The notes under the pieces were generated by a model that did not search any database, was not told the DNA's origin, and saw only the letters and a program-made list of their open reading frames with translations. Shown here piece after piece: positions 43,908 to 55,500 of a stretch of DNA of 64,000 nucleotides (position 1 is the stretch's first letter; each line of letters begins with the position of its first letter). This DNA comes from Bimuria novae-zelandiae CBS 107.79 (taxonomy: Eukaryota > Ascomycota > Dothideomycetes > Pleosporales > Didymosphaeriaceae). The DNA is taken from positions 312,712 through 376,711 of the forward strand of contig ML976676.1 of the NCBI GenBank assembly GCA_010015655.1, given 5' to 3'. Position numbers and translations under genes: made by a program.

Positions 43908-45506
43908 CTCGATCCTAGCTATAATTAATAATATTAAACTACTAGGACTAGGAGAGTAATTCTTATATACTTAAATAGCTAAAAAGTATAGTATTATACG
44001 CTTAACGTTAACGCGTAGGTATAGACGCGTTACGTAGGCGTATATTGTTAGCTATAAAAATCTTTAAAATTTTAGCTAATAATAAGAATAAAAGCTATTA
44101 TAATATATTAAATACCTTACTAAACGTAGCCTTCCTCTTATATGGTAAATAATATAAATCTTTACCTCTATAATAGCAAAAAAAAATAATAGTATATTAT
44201 AGGTTAAATACTTCGTTAAGCGTAATGCTGAATTTTTAATATTATATTAAATAGCTAGTATTAAGAATAATTACTATATAGCTAATTTACCAGCTAAATA
44301 TAAGCTCTACTTTAAACTTCTATAGCAAAAGATTAGGTAGTATTAGATTAAGACTTAGTATATATCTAATATAGACAAAAAAGGCTGCCTACTCGGCATC
44401 ACCTCCCGCTTAAAGAAGATTTTTAATAGGCCTCTGTACGAGAGCAAGATAGTAAGGCAAGCTATTTAGGATAATAGCTATAAATAGATATTAATTATCG
44501 CTTATATATGCGCCGACGGATCTGCCATAGATCTAGCTTTAATCTATTAGGCCACCTCTACAGATAAATAATGAAGTTGAATAGAGGACCTTAATCCTTA
44601 ATACTATTAGGTCTTTATTATAGTATTATAATCTAATTAGATAAATAATTAGATAGGCCATATATAGCTTTAATAAGTATTTAATTACCGTATAAAGGCT
44701 AAAGCTAGATAATTATATTAACTATTAATCCTTAATAGCTATTAATATTTTTTTACTATAGATTTTATTAAATTTTAGAATTATAATAAGATTCTATTAG
44801 CTATCTATTTACTATATTTAACCTATACGCTATAGCCTCTTAATATCTCTCTATTTAAGTCTCTATTAATAGCGTAATTAAACGAGCTATTACCCTTCTT
44901 ATAAAATAGCTAAGGAATAGCTTTTATTACTAAAAGAGACTTCTTTAGCCTATTTTAAAATGTCTAGGTTAGCACTATAAGGTAGCTATTAATACTTTAG
45001 GCCTTTAAGGCTATAGGCCTATTACTTCTATATCTAGAGGCTATCCTTAAGCTGTAAGGCACTTTTATGGCAGGAAATTTAGATTAGGGCAAACGTGTAT
45101 ATTAGACAAATTCTTAGGAATTTGGAGAAGGAGCTATAGAAGCATATATATACTCTATTACGGGACCTGGCTAAGGGTTGGTCCGGAGGTAATCCGAAGG
45201 AGATCTAGAGGATCTCTAAAGGGGCTTTCTTAGATCCTAGTTAAGAATGCTCCTAACACTATCCTTAAGCAGTTTAATAATAATTACCTACTTAAGTAAA
45301 AAATATAAGAAAGCTTAACCTTAGTATTTAGCATATTAAATTAGAGAAAAATTAATAGACTTTTAGAGGCTTATATTAATATAGGGGCTAGTAATATAGT
45401 TAAAAAACTAAGTTAAACTATATACTTAATCTTTACACGAGCTTAGCTTGTAAAATATAAAAATTAAGGCCTATAAAAGGCACTAACTATCTAAAAATGA
45501 CGTTTA
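43908..45506 (+). pseudogene. Transposon H transposase relic
   Basis: The start codon equivalent to MDPI is ATA by a G-to-A change. The DDE region near 44360-44520 is still recognisable: a stop-containing version of YNMDKKG, then CLLGITSRLKKIFNRPLYES and CADGS. The second Asp block is near 44755 (FTIDFIKF-like) and KRDFFSLF is near 44933. This is the most decayed copy of the C/D/H group. Confidence 0.75.
45053..45258. mobile_element. 206-bp insertion with 12-bp target duplication in H
   Basis: Flanked by CTATCCTTAAGC on both sides (45041-45052, 45259-45270). It starts TGTAAGGCAC and ends CTCCTAACA. The ends are only loosely inverted (TGTAAGG versus TGTTAGG), so it could be a Mutator-like MITE, a retroposon without tail, or an odd LTR fragment. 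It has no coding capacity and lower RIP load than its host. Confidence 0.6.
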
Positions 45507-45795
45507 TGTTAGGATCTAAGATCCAGGGAAGGCTGTACCGGTTTTGTATCTAATTCCTCATGTTATTCGTCAGGAATGACTAGTCATTGGCGACTACGCC
45601 GCAGGGCGCTAAGTCACGTGACTAATCTCTAGAAATCGCTCGCTTATAAGTGCTTACTAAAGAACGCTCTGCAGAGAGCGCTCGCCAACGAGTAGGAACA
45701 ATCTAAGTATATAGGAACGCAAGTATAAGCTCTTATATTTAAATTTAACTTAGTCTCTTATTAATTTAATTATAATATAAGTTATCCTTAATACT
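45507..45795 (+). repeat. 5' LTR of Gypsy-3 (right limit approximate)
   Basis: Starts TGTTAGGATCTAAG. It contains a hairpin-forming CGCTCTGCAGAGAGCG near 45668. The first ten bases and the last roughly 60 resemble the Gypsy-2 LTR but the middle does not. The preceding pentamer is GTTTA. Confidence 0.65.
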
Positions 45796-45959
45796 AACGT
45801 CCTATTAATACGCGTAAGCTATCAATACATCTTTCTTACTTTATAGTACTTTTGCCTAAGAACTAACCCTAGTCTCTTTTAAGACTAGCTATCCTAAATG
45901 GCCTAATATCTTAAACACCCTTAATATAAGTACTATAAGGACCCCTACTTCTTCTATAA

Positions 45960-48010
45960 CCTCTAAAAATAGTATTACTCTAATAAAGGACACTAAGAAC
46001 AAGTCGTATAAAATTGAATTATATAATACTAATTATAATAACATTAACACCTAGCTCTTACAGCTAGACCTTTCCTTTTTTACCTAACATAAAAATCTTA
46101 AAAATAAAAATAAAAGTATTTTTACAGTAACCTACATGCGCGGAATAGCTAAAGGATAGATTTATCTTTATATAACTAAGTAATTAGAGATAGACTCTAC
46201 TAGGAAAAAAAAGTACCTTAATTTCTACTTAGACGCTGTTAATATTATTAAAAACTACCTTAACTTTAAGAAATATCTGAAATAGATATTTAGAATTGCA
46301 AATAAAATAGCTGTAGCTAAACAAGCTATTTAGACAATCTAATGATACTAATATATAGCTAAATATACAGCTAAATTTCGCAAGTAAGTAGTATAACTTA
46401 ACAAGGAAGATAAATCTCTTAAGAATATATATAAATTTGGCCTTAAACATAATATGCGCGAAGAACTTCTACGTAGTAGTATAAAAATTAAGACTTTTAA
46501 TAAACTATATAAAGAAACTATTCAGATTAATAAAAAATAGTTTGCCTTACAGGATAAATTCCATAGGAATCTAAAATAAATTTAGTTTTAAATAATAGGC
46601 ACCTATAGTCTATAAGGCGCTACTAAAAATACCCTAACTTTAATAACGTAACTATTACAGATAATAACTTATAAAAGAAATCTTGTTTAATAATATAGAA
46701 AAAGGAATAGGAAATGTTATAGGCTATCGTAAGTGTAATAGCTAAAGTAACCTAAATAGAACCCGCGGACAGAAGACTAGAATGCGAAAATGCTTTATAT
46801 ATAGTAAACTAGGCTACATTACTAAGAACTATAGATCTAAGAATAAAGTTACTAGGTAATTAAATATACTTATTATTAGTAACGCAAACACGACTAACAA
46901 AGAGTAGTAAGTAGTATTCTCCATTAAGTAACCTAATATCCTAGATAAAGACTTAGAATAATTAGGATTACTTAATTTACGACTTTATAAGGATGTATAT
47001 AAAAATTTAAATAAAAAAAAAGATAGAGCTAGTGCCTTAATTTTTATTTTTTATCTTAGCTAGAGTAGGCTAGCTACTAGTAAGATAATAAATATTTTTA
47101 GCTGCTTAAAGAAACACTAACTAAGGGAAGCAGATTTTGGTTTTATAGTAATAAAATAATAAAATAAAGACTATAAAATAGCACTTTACTATGCTTACCA
47201 ACCTAATTTAGTTAGTAAGGTAGTACGTAAATAGGCAGACTCTCGCTATAAAAACAAAGACTCTAAGAAAAAATATCTAAATAAAAACCTAAACTATAAA
47301 CTATAGTATAACCTAGACCATTATAATCCTACGCATAGAACTATACGATAGATCTTTTATAAAGAAGATTAATATGCTATATATTATTAAGCTAAGGAAT
47401 ATAGCTATGTTTCCTAGATATACTAATAATATAAATAAGAATAGTTTAACTACCTTATCGCTCGTTTTGATGTTTACTTTTAGAATAAACGTAAAACGTA
47501 ATACTTTTTACACTTTAACTCAGTAATAAATTAAGTACTATTACTATTAGTTAATAAAAAATATTCGTTAGATATATAGCAAACGTGTTTACACCCTAGT
47601 TATAAAAAATATATAGATACGAAAGTAAAGCATATATTTAATCGCATACTTATAAATACTATAATCCTTAAAATAAAATTAGTAATAAGGAACAAAGACA
47701 GTAAAGCCTCTTTAAAAAGGCTTAGTAATAGCTTTAGAAAGGAAAAGATAAAGGATACCTTTAGCCTATAAAGCTAACGATAAAGAAGATGCCTTTAGAG
47801 AACTAAATACTATAAATAGTTAAGTATTAATTAAGCTACCAGTATAGCTTAAAATTATAAATAAAAGCTATACTAGACTTAGGAGCATAAAAGAGTTATA
47901 TATTAAGAAAAGTACTTAATAAAGTAGGACCTTATAAACGTAAGTAGGCTATACCCTAAACTATTTATATCGCGAATAGATAACTAATGCCAAGTAAAGT
48001 AAGAATTGAG
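45960..48010 (+). pseudogene. Gypsy-3 Gag and protease relic
   Basis: Recognised by alignment to Gypsy-2. A decayed CCHC knuckle, KCFIYSKLGYITKNYRSKNK, lies near 46790 (two Cys to Tyr and His to Tyr, all G-to-A). The protease tail, KRKxAIPxTIYIANRxLMP, is near 47940-47990. It shows the uninterrupted Gag that confirms the solo LTR in Gypsy-2. Not translatable. Confidence 0.75.
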
Positions 48011-48214
48011 GATCACTCCTAGTTAGTAGTCTAATATATCTATTTTAACCCTTATAGGTTTCTCTAGATTATACATTTGTAAGAGGGATGCTAAGAGAAA
48101 GAGCTTTTTAAGCTTCTTAAAAGCTTTTTACTATTTTATTTTTTACTTAAATCCTACTTTCTTCTTAGTAATCTCTGTTCAGGGTGTCGTGACCTTAGAA
48201 TAGTCCTTAATAAA

Positions 48215-48446
48215 TGTCACGGTACCTCCGATATCCGCGACACCTCGGCTGCGCCATTGCCGAAGCACCAGCACTAGCCCGTGCACCTCTGCACGTTCTA
48301 TCTATAGCCCCTATCTATATAGCTTCGTCTGCCTGTATTTCTGCTCCTCAGCTATCCTCTTGTATTACACCTAAGTATGTACGTAGTAGCATATCAATCA
48401 AGCTTTGTCTAAGCCTTAATTCTGTGAGCCGTAGCATCATGTGACA
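48215..48446. repeat. Solo LTR in Gypsy-4
   Basis: 232 bp from TGTCACGGTACC to CATGTGACA, with TSD ATAAA (48210-48214, 48447-48451). The termini are inversely repeated (TGTCAC/GTGACA). Removing it restores alignment with Gypsy-5 near 61160. Not RIPed. A 76-codon open stretch inside has no coding support. Confidence 0.88.
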
Positions 48447-48449
48447 ATA

Positions 48450-50000
48450 AATTTTTAGTAAAAATTAGTAAATCCTAGGAAGGATTAGACGCCCTCTACT
48501 AATATAAGTTATAATTGTTCTTATACTATAAATATTTTTTAGGACTATTTTAACGCCTTCTTTTAAGATTATAAATCTAAGATATTCCGTATTCTTTATG
48601 TAGAATTTATACTTATTTAAGTAAAGGAGTAGTCCATATTCCTTTATCTTAGCTAGTACTTTTTATACGTGCTATATATGCTCCTCGAGCGTGTCTCCCG
48701 AATATATTAGGACATCGTCTAGATATACCGTGCAGAATACGTCTAGGTATTTATATAATGCCTTATTTACTACTGTCTAAAATATAGCTAGGGCGTTTGT
48801 TAGTCCTATAGACATAATTATAAATTTAAATAGTCTATATTGTATTTAAAATATTATTATTTATTCGTGTCCTTTAGCTATACGTATCTAATAGAACCTA
48901 CCCTATATATTAAATTTTGTGAACTACTTAGCTCCTTAGAGTGAATCTATAAGCTTTATAATTAATAGTAAGTGGTATTAGTTCTTTATCGTTATATTAT
49001 TTAGTTATTTAAAGTCTATATATAATTAAAGTCGTCTATCCTACTTTAGCATAAATAGTATAGCAAAAGCTATTAGGCTTTTACTTAGTTATATAAACTT
49101 CTTTTTTAAGTTCTTTTTTAACTATTTTACTAATTCTTCTTATTAGTCTTGCGATAATAATTATAATTATTTAGAGTGTAGCTTTGCACCTTCCTATAGA
49201 TAGATCTTATAATCTTATTCCTAGTGTTTTAGGAGTGTTTCGCTGTCTTGCTTATAAAATGCCTCTACGAAATCTTCCTACTTTTTAGGTATAAATAGAG
49301 TTTCTTGCCCACTTTTTCTAGAGCTTACTCTTCCTTATCTATATAACTCTTTTTGCTTAAGAGTTCTTCCTATAGATTCTTGCGATCTTACAAGGTAATA
49401 TTTCTATAACTATTAATTTCTTACTAGTTTCCTTTCTAAAAGGGGTATAGTAAACTTTTAGGCTTACTTATTTTAATTATTATACGCTAGCGACCTTTAT
49501 TATAGGTTTTTAGCTACGTATTATTTTTATTTACTAGTTAATAATAGGGTTATGTTATGATAACTAATTATAACTAATAATTACATTTAAGCTGTGAAAA
49601 TCTATTATCGTGAAGCTATATTAGCTTTAGAGTCTATTTAGTCTAATAAGTAATAGCATTATTTTAAGGCGTAACTAGCCTTTATTATACCCTTAGGATA
49701 ACATCCTATATACTATTTCTACCTATATAGAGGTTTTCTTATTCCTGTATAGTAGGTTATATTTTTCTACTATCTTAAGAGATATTAGATATTTAGTTAC
49801 TCTAGGGTCTAATAGCGCTGTTACTTAGTAACTACTAATTATGACTTCTTTAGTTATGTATAGGCTATTTATACCTATACCTGCCTTTTTTACTTTTATA
49901 ATTACGCCACTACTAGTAAGATCTTTTATCTAGTAGCGCCCTAGTTTTTTAATTTATTATTAGTTTTTTTTAGAGTTATTTTAGAAAGTTTTTACTTTCT
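48450..50000 (-). pseudogene. Gypsy-4 protease and reverse transcriptase relic
   Basis: The reverse complement of about 48680-48765 reads [20 protein letters not shown], then SGDTLEEH. The catalytic YLDD is intact although surrounding Trp/Gln codons are stops. The region up to 49400 covers RT fingers and palm, and 49500-49950 aligns with the protease portion of Gypsy-5. Inactive. Confidence 0.78.
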
Positions 50001-52010
50001 TATTTTAAGTTCGCCTAGCTTTATTTATACTAGTATTAGTTTTTGCCTTTTTTTATTACTTTTAGTAAAGCGCTTTATAGTTACTCTTAGTATCCTTAAT
50101 TTACTAATCCTCTTCTTCCTTTTAGGATTCTCTGTGTCGTCTGCATTCTACAACAAGATATTCCTAAAATTTTAGATTTCTATGTAATAGTATTATTTCT
50201 AGTACTGCTATCTGTTTTTTTTTAACATAGGTAGTCTAGGCAAACTTTATTATAATCTAGTCACCTAATCTATCGTAGGTGATTAGGGTTTATGCCATCT
50301 ATCTATTAGTTTCCTATAATTACTATTAATCCTGTGCTTATGCCTTTAGAGAACTAGCCTATAGCTTTTTTATATGCCTTATATATTTAGCATTTATTAT
50401 TAAAGTATTTTTACTAGCCTAATTCATAATAGTAGCGTGTCTATTTGTCTAAGAAATATTTACAGTAGTTTATTATTAGCTTATAATCATTAAGAAACTT
50501 ATAGTTGGGATTTTTTAGCAATATTACTACCAGTGCCTTTTTTATCTAATATAGCTAGCAATTGCTTTCGTTACATAAGAACTAGATTAGCCTTTTATAT
50601 TATTCTTAAATCTTAATTTGCTATCCTAGTACTAATACGTTTCCTTAGTACTTCGTGGCAAACTTATAAATTATTATAGTCCTTAGTTCTTTAAGTTTCA
50701 TCTTTTGCATATATTTCTAAGGCGTGTGTATCTAGCTATTATATATTTAGCAATTTTTGTTAATAGTTAGAGAAGGACTTCGTACTCTAGTACTATTCTT
50801 TATTCTATTATTTCTAGTGTCTCTAAAATCATAAGGTCTATATTAAACCCTTTATCTTTATTAGTTCTTAATAGTAGAAATGATAGTGCCCGTAGCGTAG
50901 CTATTAATACTTAAATAATTTAAGCTTTCTTACTCTATCTTTTATTATTCTTTAAATAATTCCTTTAAAGTAACCATACTCTCTACATCATAAGCATGCT
51001 CTTTCGTTAAAGAGTTGTTTTGTTTTTAGTTCAATAGTCTACTATTACGGCCCTTTTGCTACTTCCTTAGTTTCTGTTCTTAGGCTTTGTTAGCTATTAC
51101 GATGTCTCTATCGTGGTCTTGTCGAGGCTTTTAGCTTTTCTTAGTATTAGATTGCACTCGCCCGCCTTCGCGTTTCTTAAGTCACTATTTATACAGGTAG
51201 TTATCTACTAAAATAGATAGCTTAATTATCTCATCTAGGCTTCTAGGTTAGTTATAGTAGATTAGTTTGTCCTTTAATATTTCCTTTAACCTATTATAGT
51301 AGGCCGCCTGTAAGCGGATATTATTCTAATTTATTCTTACTTATAATTATCTAAACGTTATAGCATTCTTACTAGTAGGTCCCTATTTAAGTCGCTATAT
51401 TTGCCTTTTTACTTATTACTCTTTATTAACTTTTTTAAATATAATTTTAATCGATTTCTTAAAACTTTCCTAAGACGTATAGACCTTTATTATTTTTTAT
51501 CCTATTTCTTTAGCAATTCTTTGTACTCTAAATAATTATTTATAATAGGACGTAAGTACTTTACAAGTTTTCTTTTTATATATGTACTTGCTGCGAGGAC
51601 TTTCGCCCAATATATTCTTTTTATCTATTTATCTATTTATTAAATTAGTAATATAGTTTTATATTTCTAAGAAACGGCTTTAAGGTGCCTTGTATTCTAT
51701 TAAAAAGCTCTCAGACTTTAAGTCAATTTTAGTTACTAGTAGTGTCGAGGCTACTTATACCTATACCTAGGCTTTGGCATAAGCCTGCTCTTATAAATAG
51801 TTTATAAGTTATATAACTTACTCCTTAAGCTATTAGAACTTATTAGCCTAAGTAGCTAGTACTATAGCTAGGTTTATTATAGTACTGGAAGCCGTGCTTC
51901 CCGTGGCTAGTCTAGACGCTATCAAGCTAGATAGTATTACTATGTTATCTTAGACCTTTAGGTAGTTATAGTGTTATAAGGTATTTTACTTACCTATGCC
52001 TAATATAGGT
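50000..52010 (-). pseudogene. Gypsy-4 Gag region
   Basis: AT-rich minus-strand remains upstream of protease, aligning with 62650-64000 of Gypsy-5. No long frame survives. It is assigned to Gag by position and by alignment of the two copies, not by a clear motif. Confidence 0.5.
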
Positions 52011-52317
52011 TAGGGGAGGATAAGTCTAGCGTAATATACCTTACAGATATATTTAATAGTTAAGAGCTTAGAATAATAACACTAGGATATAGAATTTATC
52101 TAATTCTATATTAAATATTTAAATAACTAACTAAGAGATTTACTAATCTATTATAAAAGATATACTTATAGTATGTTAAGTTAATTACAAGGAGTAGGAA
52201 CAGTATAGAGAAATTATTAAACTATATACTATTTATCTTAGTCTTTGCTATTATTAGAAGCACTATTACATTGCCAAGACATTAGTCTGTTAATACCGGA
52301 CCCGCGTCGCGCATCCC

Positions 52318-52540
52318 TGTCCGATTATATAGCCTCTATCTGTTGTGGATATAAGGCCGGAGCACTCTCTCTTTTGTACTATTCTAAATAGGGTTAGCGC
52401 TGTAGCGGCACTTATTTGGAGCCTCGCACATATCTACATTCCAGGAACACAGAATACGAACATTATTAATTAATTATCACATCTATTAAATTCTTATTAT
52501 TACATTATCTTAAAGTGACAGAATACTATTAAATCTAATA
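52318..52540 (+). repeat. 5' LTR of Copia-4
   Basis: Starts TGTCCGATTATATAG. The end is RIP-altered (AATCTAATA for AATCTGACA). Most changes lie in its inner half, 52430-52540. Confidence 0.92.
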
Positions 52541-52576
52541 ATTAAGAGTCTTATTGCCTCCGCTAAGCCAATTGCA

Positions 52577-55500
52577 ATGGCCCTATTAACCCTTAGAGAT
52601 CCCACAGTGATCCTGACCAACTACACGAACTACACACCATAGCTGAACTAGCTAAAAACAAAATCCTAATTCCTAAAGGTCTGGAACATTATCAATCCAG
52701 CGCTGATAGATGAACCAAGATAGAAACCCGCAATGCCGATACCTCCCGCGATAGGCAACTACTAGCCAAGCACGGCGTATACAACTGCGAATCCGAATAA
52801 TATGCCAACAATGCCCTCACATCTATCGATGGCAAGCGCGAAAGCATACAAAGACGATAGTAATTATTACAAAGGACAGCTAGAAATATACAAGATTATA
52901 GATCGCGAATACCAAGAGGAACAGGTTAGCCTAAACTAAGTAGTTACTATTATCTAATTAACAGTTTCTGCGCATCTCCAGAACAACTACTACCTTCTAG
53001 ATTAATTAATTAGGTAGTAGATTAATAACCTTATAATTATAGTTAGGATAGACCTGCAAGACAAATACAGATAATTAAGGGCAAGATACTAAGAAGCCCT
53101 TAAGCTAATAAGAATAGCCAGATTATGGGCTATATGGCTATCTAAGTACGATCATGCAGCTATAGAAGTAGAGACTAATTAGGTTCTAGAGCTTTAAAGG
53201 CTAGACTTAGTTAAAGAAGACTTTATAAAGGTAGTTATCCATGTCGTACCTATGTGGGTAATGACCTTCTAGCAATATGGAAGCAAGGATGTAGCTATCT
53301 TACGGAAGCACATAATAAAACTCTTTCAAGACCACATAATCTTGTAGCACCTAATTAAGGGTAAATAAAAGGGCGCTTTTGCTGCTGTAGGTTTATCTCT
53401 TGCTAACGGTGGTAAATCCACCTAGGCTACAGACAGGGACGCCTCTCTTGTGGATAAAGCAGCAATATTAAAACATCGGGGTAGACCTTGTAAATAACAA
53501 AATAATGGTTAACGTACTAGAGCCAAGCGGTCCGCGATTACAGACGATAAGCTAGCGATAGCTGGTGGCCTTAAGTGCCCTGCTTGTAAATAACGCTATA
53601 GTCTACAAGACTACTCCTACGCTTTCCCAGACAAATAACTAGAATAGTTTAGGCTAAAGCCAAGCATGGTTGCCCTAATTAAGTTTAGGCTAGAGAATGA
53701 CCCTGCGCTTTAAGAAAGCCTAAGGATAATAAAGAGGGCTAGATTATAGGCACCTATAATTAAATTATCGCATACTCCTACTCTAACTTGAATTACTAAG
53801 GCTAATAATAAGTGACTAGATGGACGCAAAATCACTAAAATCCTAGCGAGCTTTAACGCCGCAACTTTCTATACTAAATTAAACACATACCTATTGCGAT
53901 GCTTAGCTATACTCAATTTAGGTATAACCTGCTATGTCTTTAACGACATTAATTACTTTATCTTATACTGGCCACCGGCGCCAGGAGACTTCATATAGGC
54001 AGGGAATACATAAATATAGATTAAAGGATACAAGAGCGTCTATCTTAATATATAAAGTATAAGCAGTAATCGAATAATATAGCTAAATAATATAGCCTAT
54101 TGCCCTAATTTGCTCTGTAACCTTGTAACGTTCTGATTACTCCGGAGGCAAGGCCTTTGGTAGGACATAATGGTAGACCTAATAACTCTAAAGAGAAGAG
54201 ATAATACTATGCTAGCAGAACTCTAAGAATTGCATAGACAATAGGTGTTAGAATATAGAATAAGGCTAGTAGGTAGTATTCCTACTGATGCTGCGCACGC
54301 CACTCACAAGACTAACACACGTACTAAACAAAGACTACAGAAGGCAAACGCATAGACCTAGCACTAGCGATTAGGCCATCTAGGCCCTTAGGCCCTCGAA
54401 CACCTCGTGCAGTAATCTGAGGGGGTAAGGATTAAAGGTCTCCCTATAGTAAAATGTGACGCCTGCGGCAAAGCAAAACTAAAACGGCAAATACGCCGGC
54501 AAGCTAGGGAGCGAACTAAAGGCCCTGGCGAGCGAGTCGTAATAGACTTTCACAACTATGAAGCAGACAGCTTAACAAGAGAGAAGAGCTAAATACTAAT
54601 TACTAATTAATTCTCCGGCTTCGCATGGGACTTCTACTTTAAGGATAACCGCCTAGCACGGTTAATTATTAAATTACTTAGCACTTTTTTACGGTTTATA
54701 GAAGTATAATATAACGTTACGGTGAAAGTAATTAAATCCAATAATAAGATCTTCTTTATTAAGGCTAATATTAAGAAGTGGTGCGCGGCGTAAGGTATTA
54801 AGATTAAGCCTTTAGCACTAGATACTTAAGCACAAAATAGAGGAGTAGAACGCTTAAGGGGTGTAATTAAAGAGAAAGCGCGCGTAATACGACTTAACTC
54901 TAATCTACTATAGTAAATATAGCCTAAGATTACGCGAGCCGCAGTCTACCTGTATAATTAAACACTAAACTACACTAACTAATAGCAATCTCTATATAAA
55001 GTATTCTTTATAATAGTAGCCTTTCAGAAAGGCATTGTTACCTAACCAAAGAAGCCTAATTAAGCTTACCTAAAAGCATATGGCTGCAAAGCGTTTGCGA
55101 TAACTAACGACACAAAACGCGGCAAAAGTAGGCTTTAGAGGCTTAACCCTAAAGCATAGATTAGCTACCTTGTTGGCTACAGATCAACTAATATCTGGAG
55201 AATATAGATTCCCTCTCTAGCAAAGACAATCAGTACTCGCAATGTAATATTTAATAAGGATACTATATTCTTAGGCAAAACTAAAGACCTAATAGACAAC
55301 CTTATGCACAGCATATTAGAAGAAATAGTAGCCTAGGTGCGATTAGTAGAGTTACCTCCCTTACCTTAATAAGAGCATGCCACTAAGTCCTTCTTTAAGG
55401 ATAAGACAATTAGTAAAGCGCCAGAGGAAGAGGCTCCTAAGTGCAGGCAAGACAGAAGAGCTAGGTACGAATATCTAATGCCTCTATTAACGCCACTACC

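Larger units (their letters stand above)
43814..45506 (+). mobile_element. pogo/Fot1-like transposon H, right part missing
   Basis: The left TIR starts CCGTAGTTTGGCAGCTCG after TA (43812-43813). Two TCGTGCGC/TCATGCAC boxes lie 17 bp apart. It aligns with C throughout, interrupted by a 206-bp insertion and cut at 45506 by the LTR of Gypsy-3. About 1475 bp of the expected 2120 are present. The right end does not occur elsewhere in the window. Confidence 0.85.
45507..48010 (+). mobile_element. Gypsy-3, truncated after protease
   Basis: LTR, Gag and protease regions alignable base by base with Gypsy-2, but much more AT-rich. It is inserted in transposon H. Alignment with Gypsy-2 stops at about 48010, within protease, where sequence of Gypsy-4 in opposite orientation begins. 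RT and beyond are absent. Confidence 0.82.
48011..52300 (-). mobile_element. Gypsy-4, partial, opposite orientation
   Basis: Minus-strand Gypsy element of the same family as Gypsy-5: 48011 corresponds to about 60962 and 51350 to 64000. It lacks integrase and 3' LTR, being joined to Gypsy-3 at about 48010 without any LTR or duplication. RT is at 48450-49400, protease near 49500-49900 and Gag about 50300-51950. The right end (52010-52317) is AT-rich with a short GC-rich tail; no 5' LTR could be defined. Confidence 0.75.

Noticed and set aside
48214..48444. A 76-codon plus-strand open frame in balanced-composition DNA
   Set aside because: It coincides with a solo LTR (TG...CA ends, ATAAA duplication) and has no domain-like composition.
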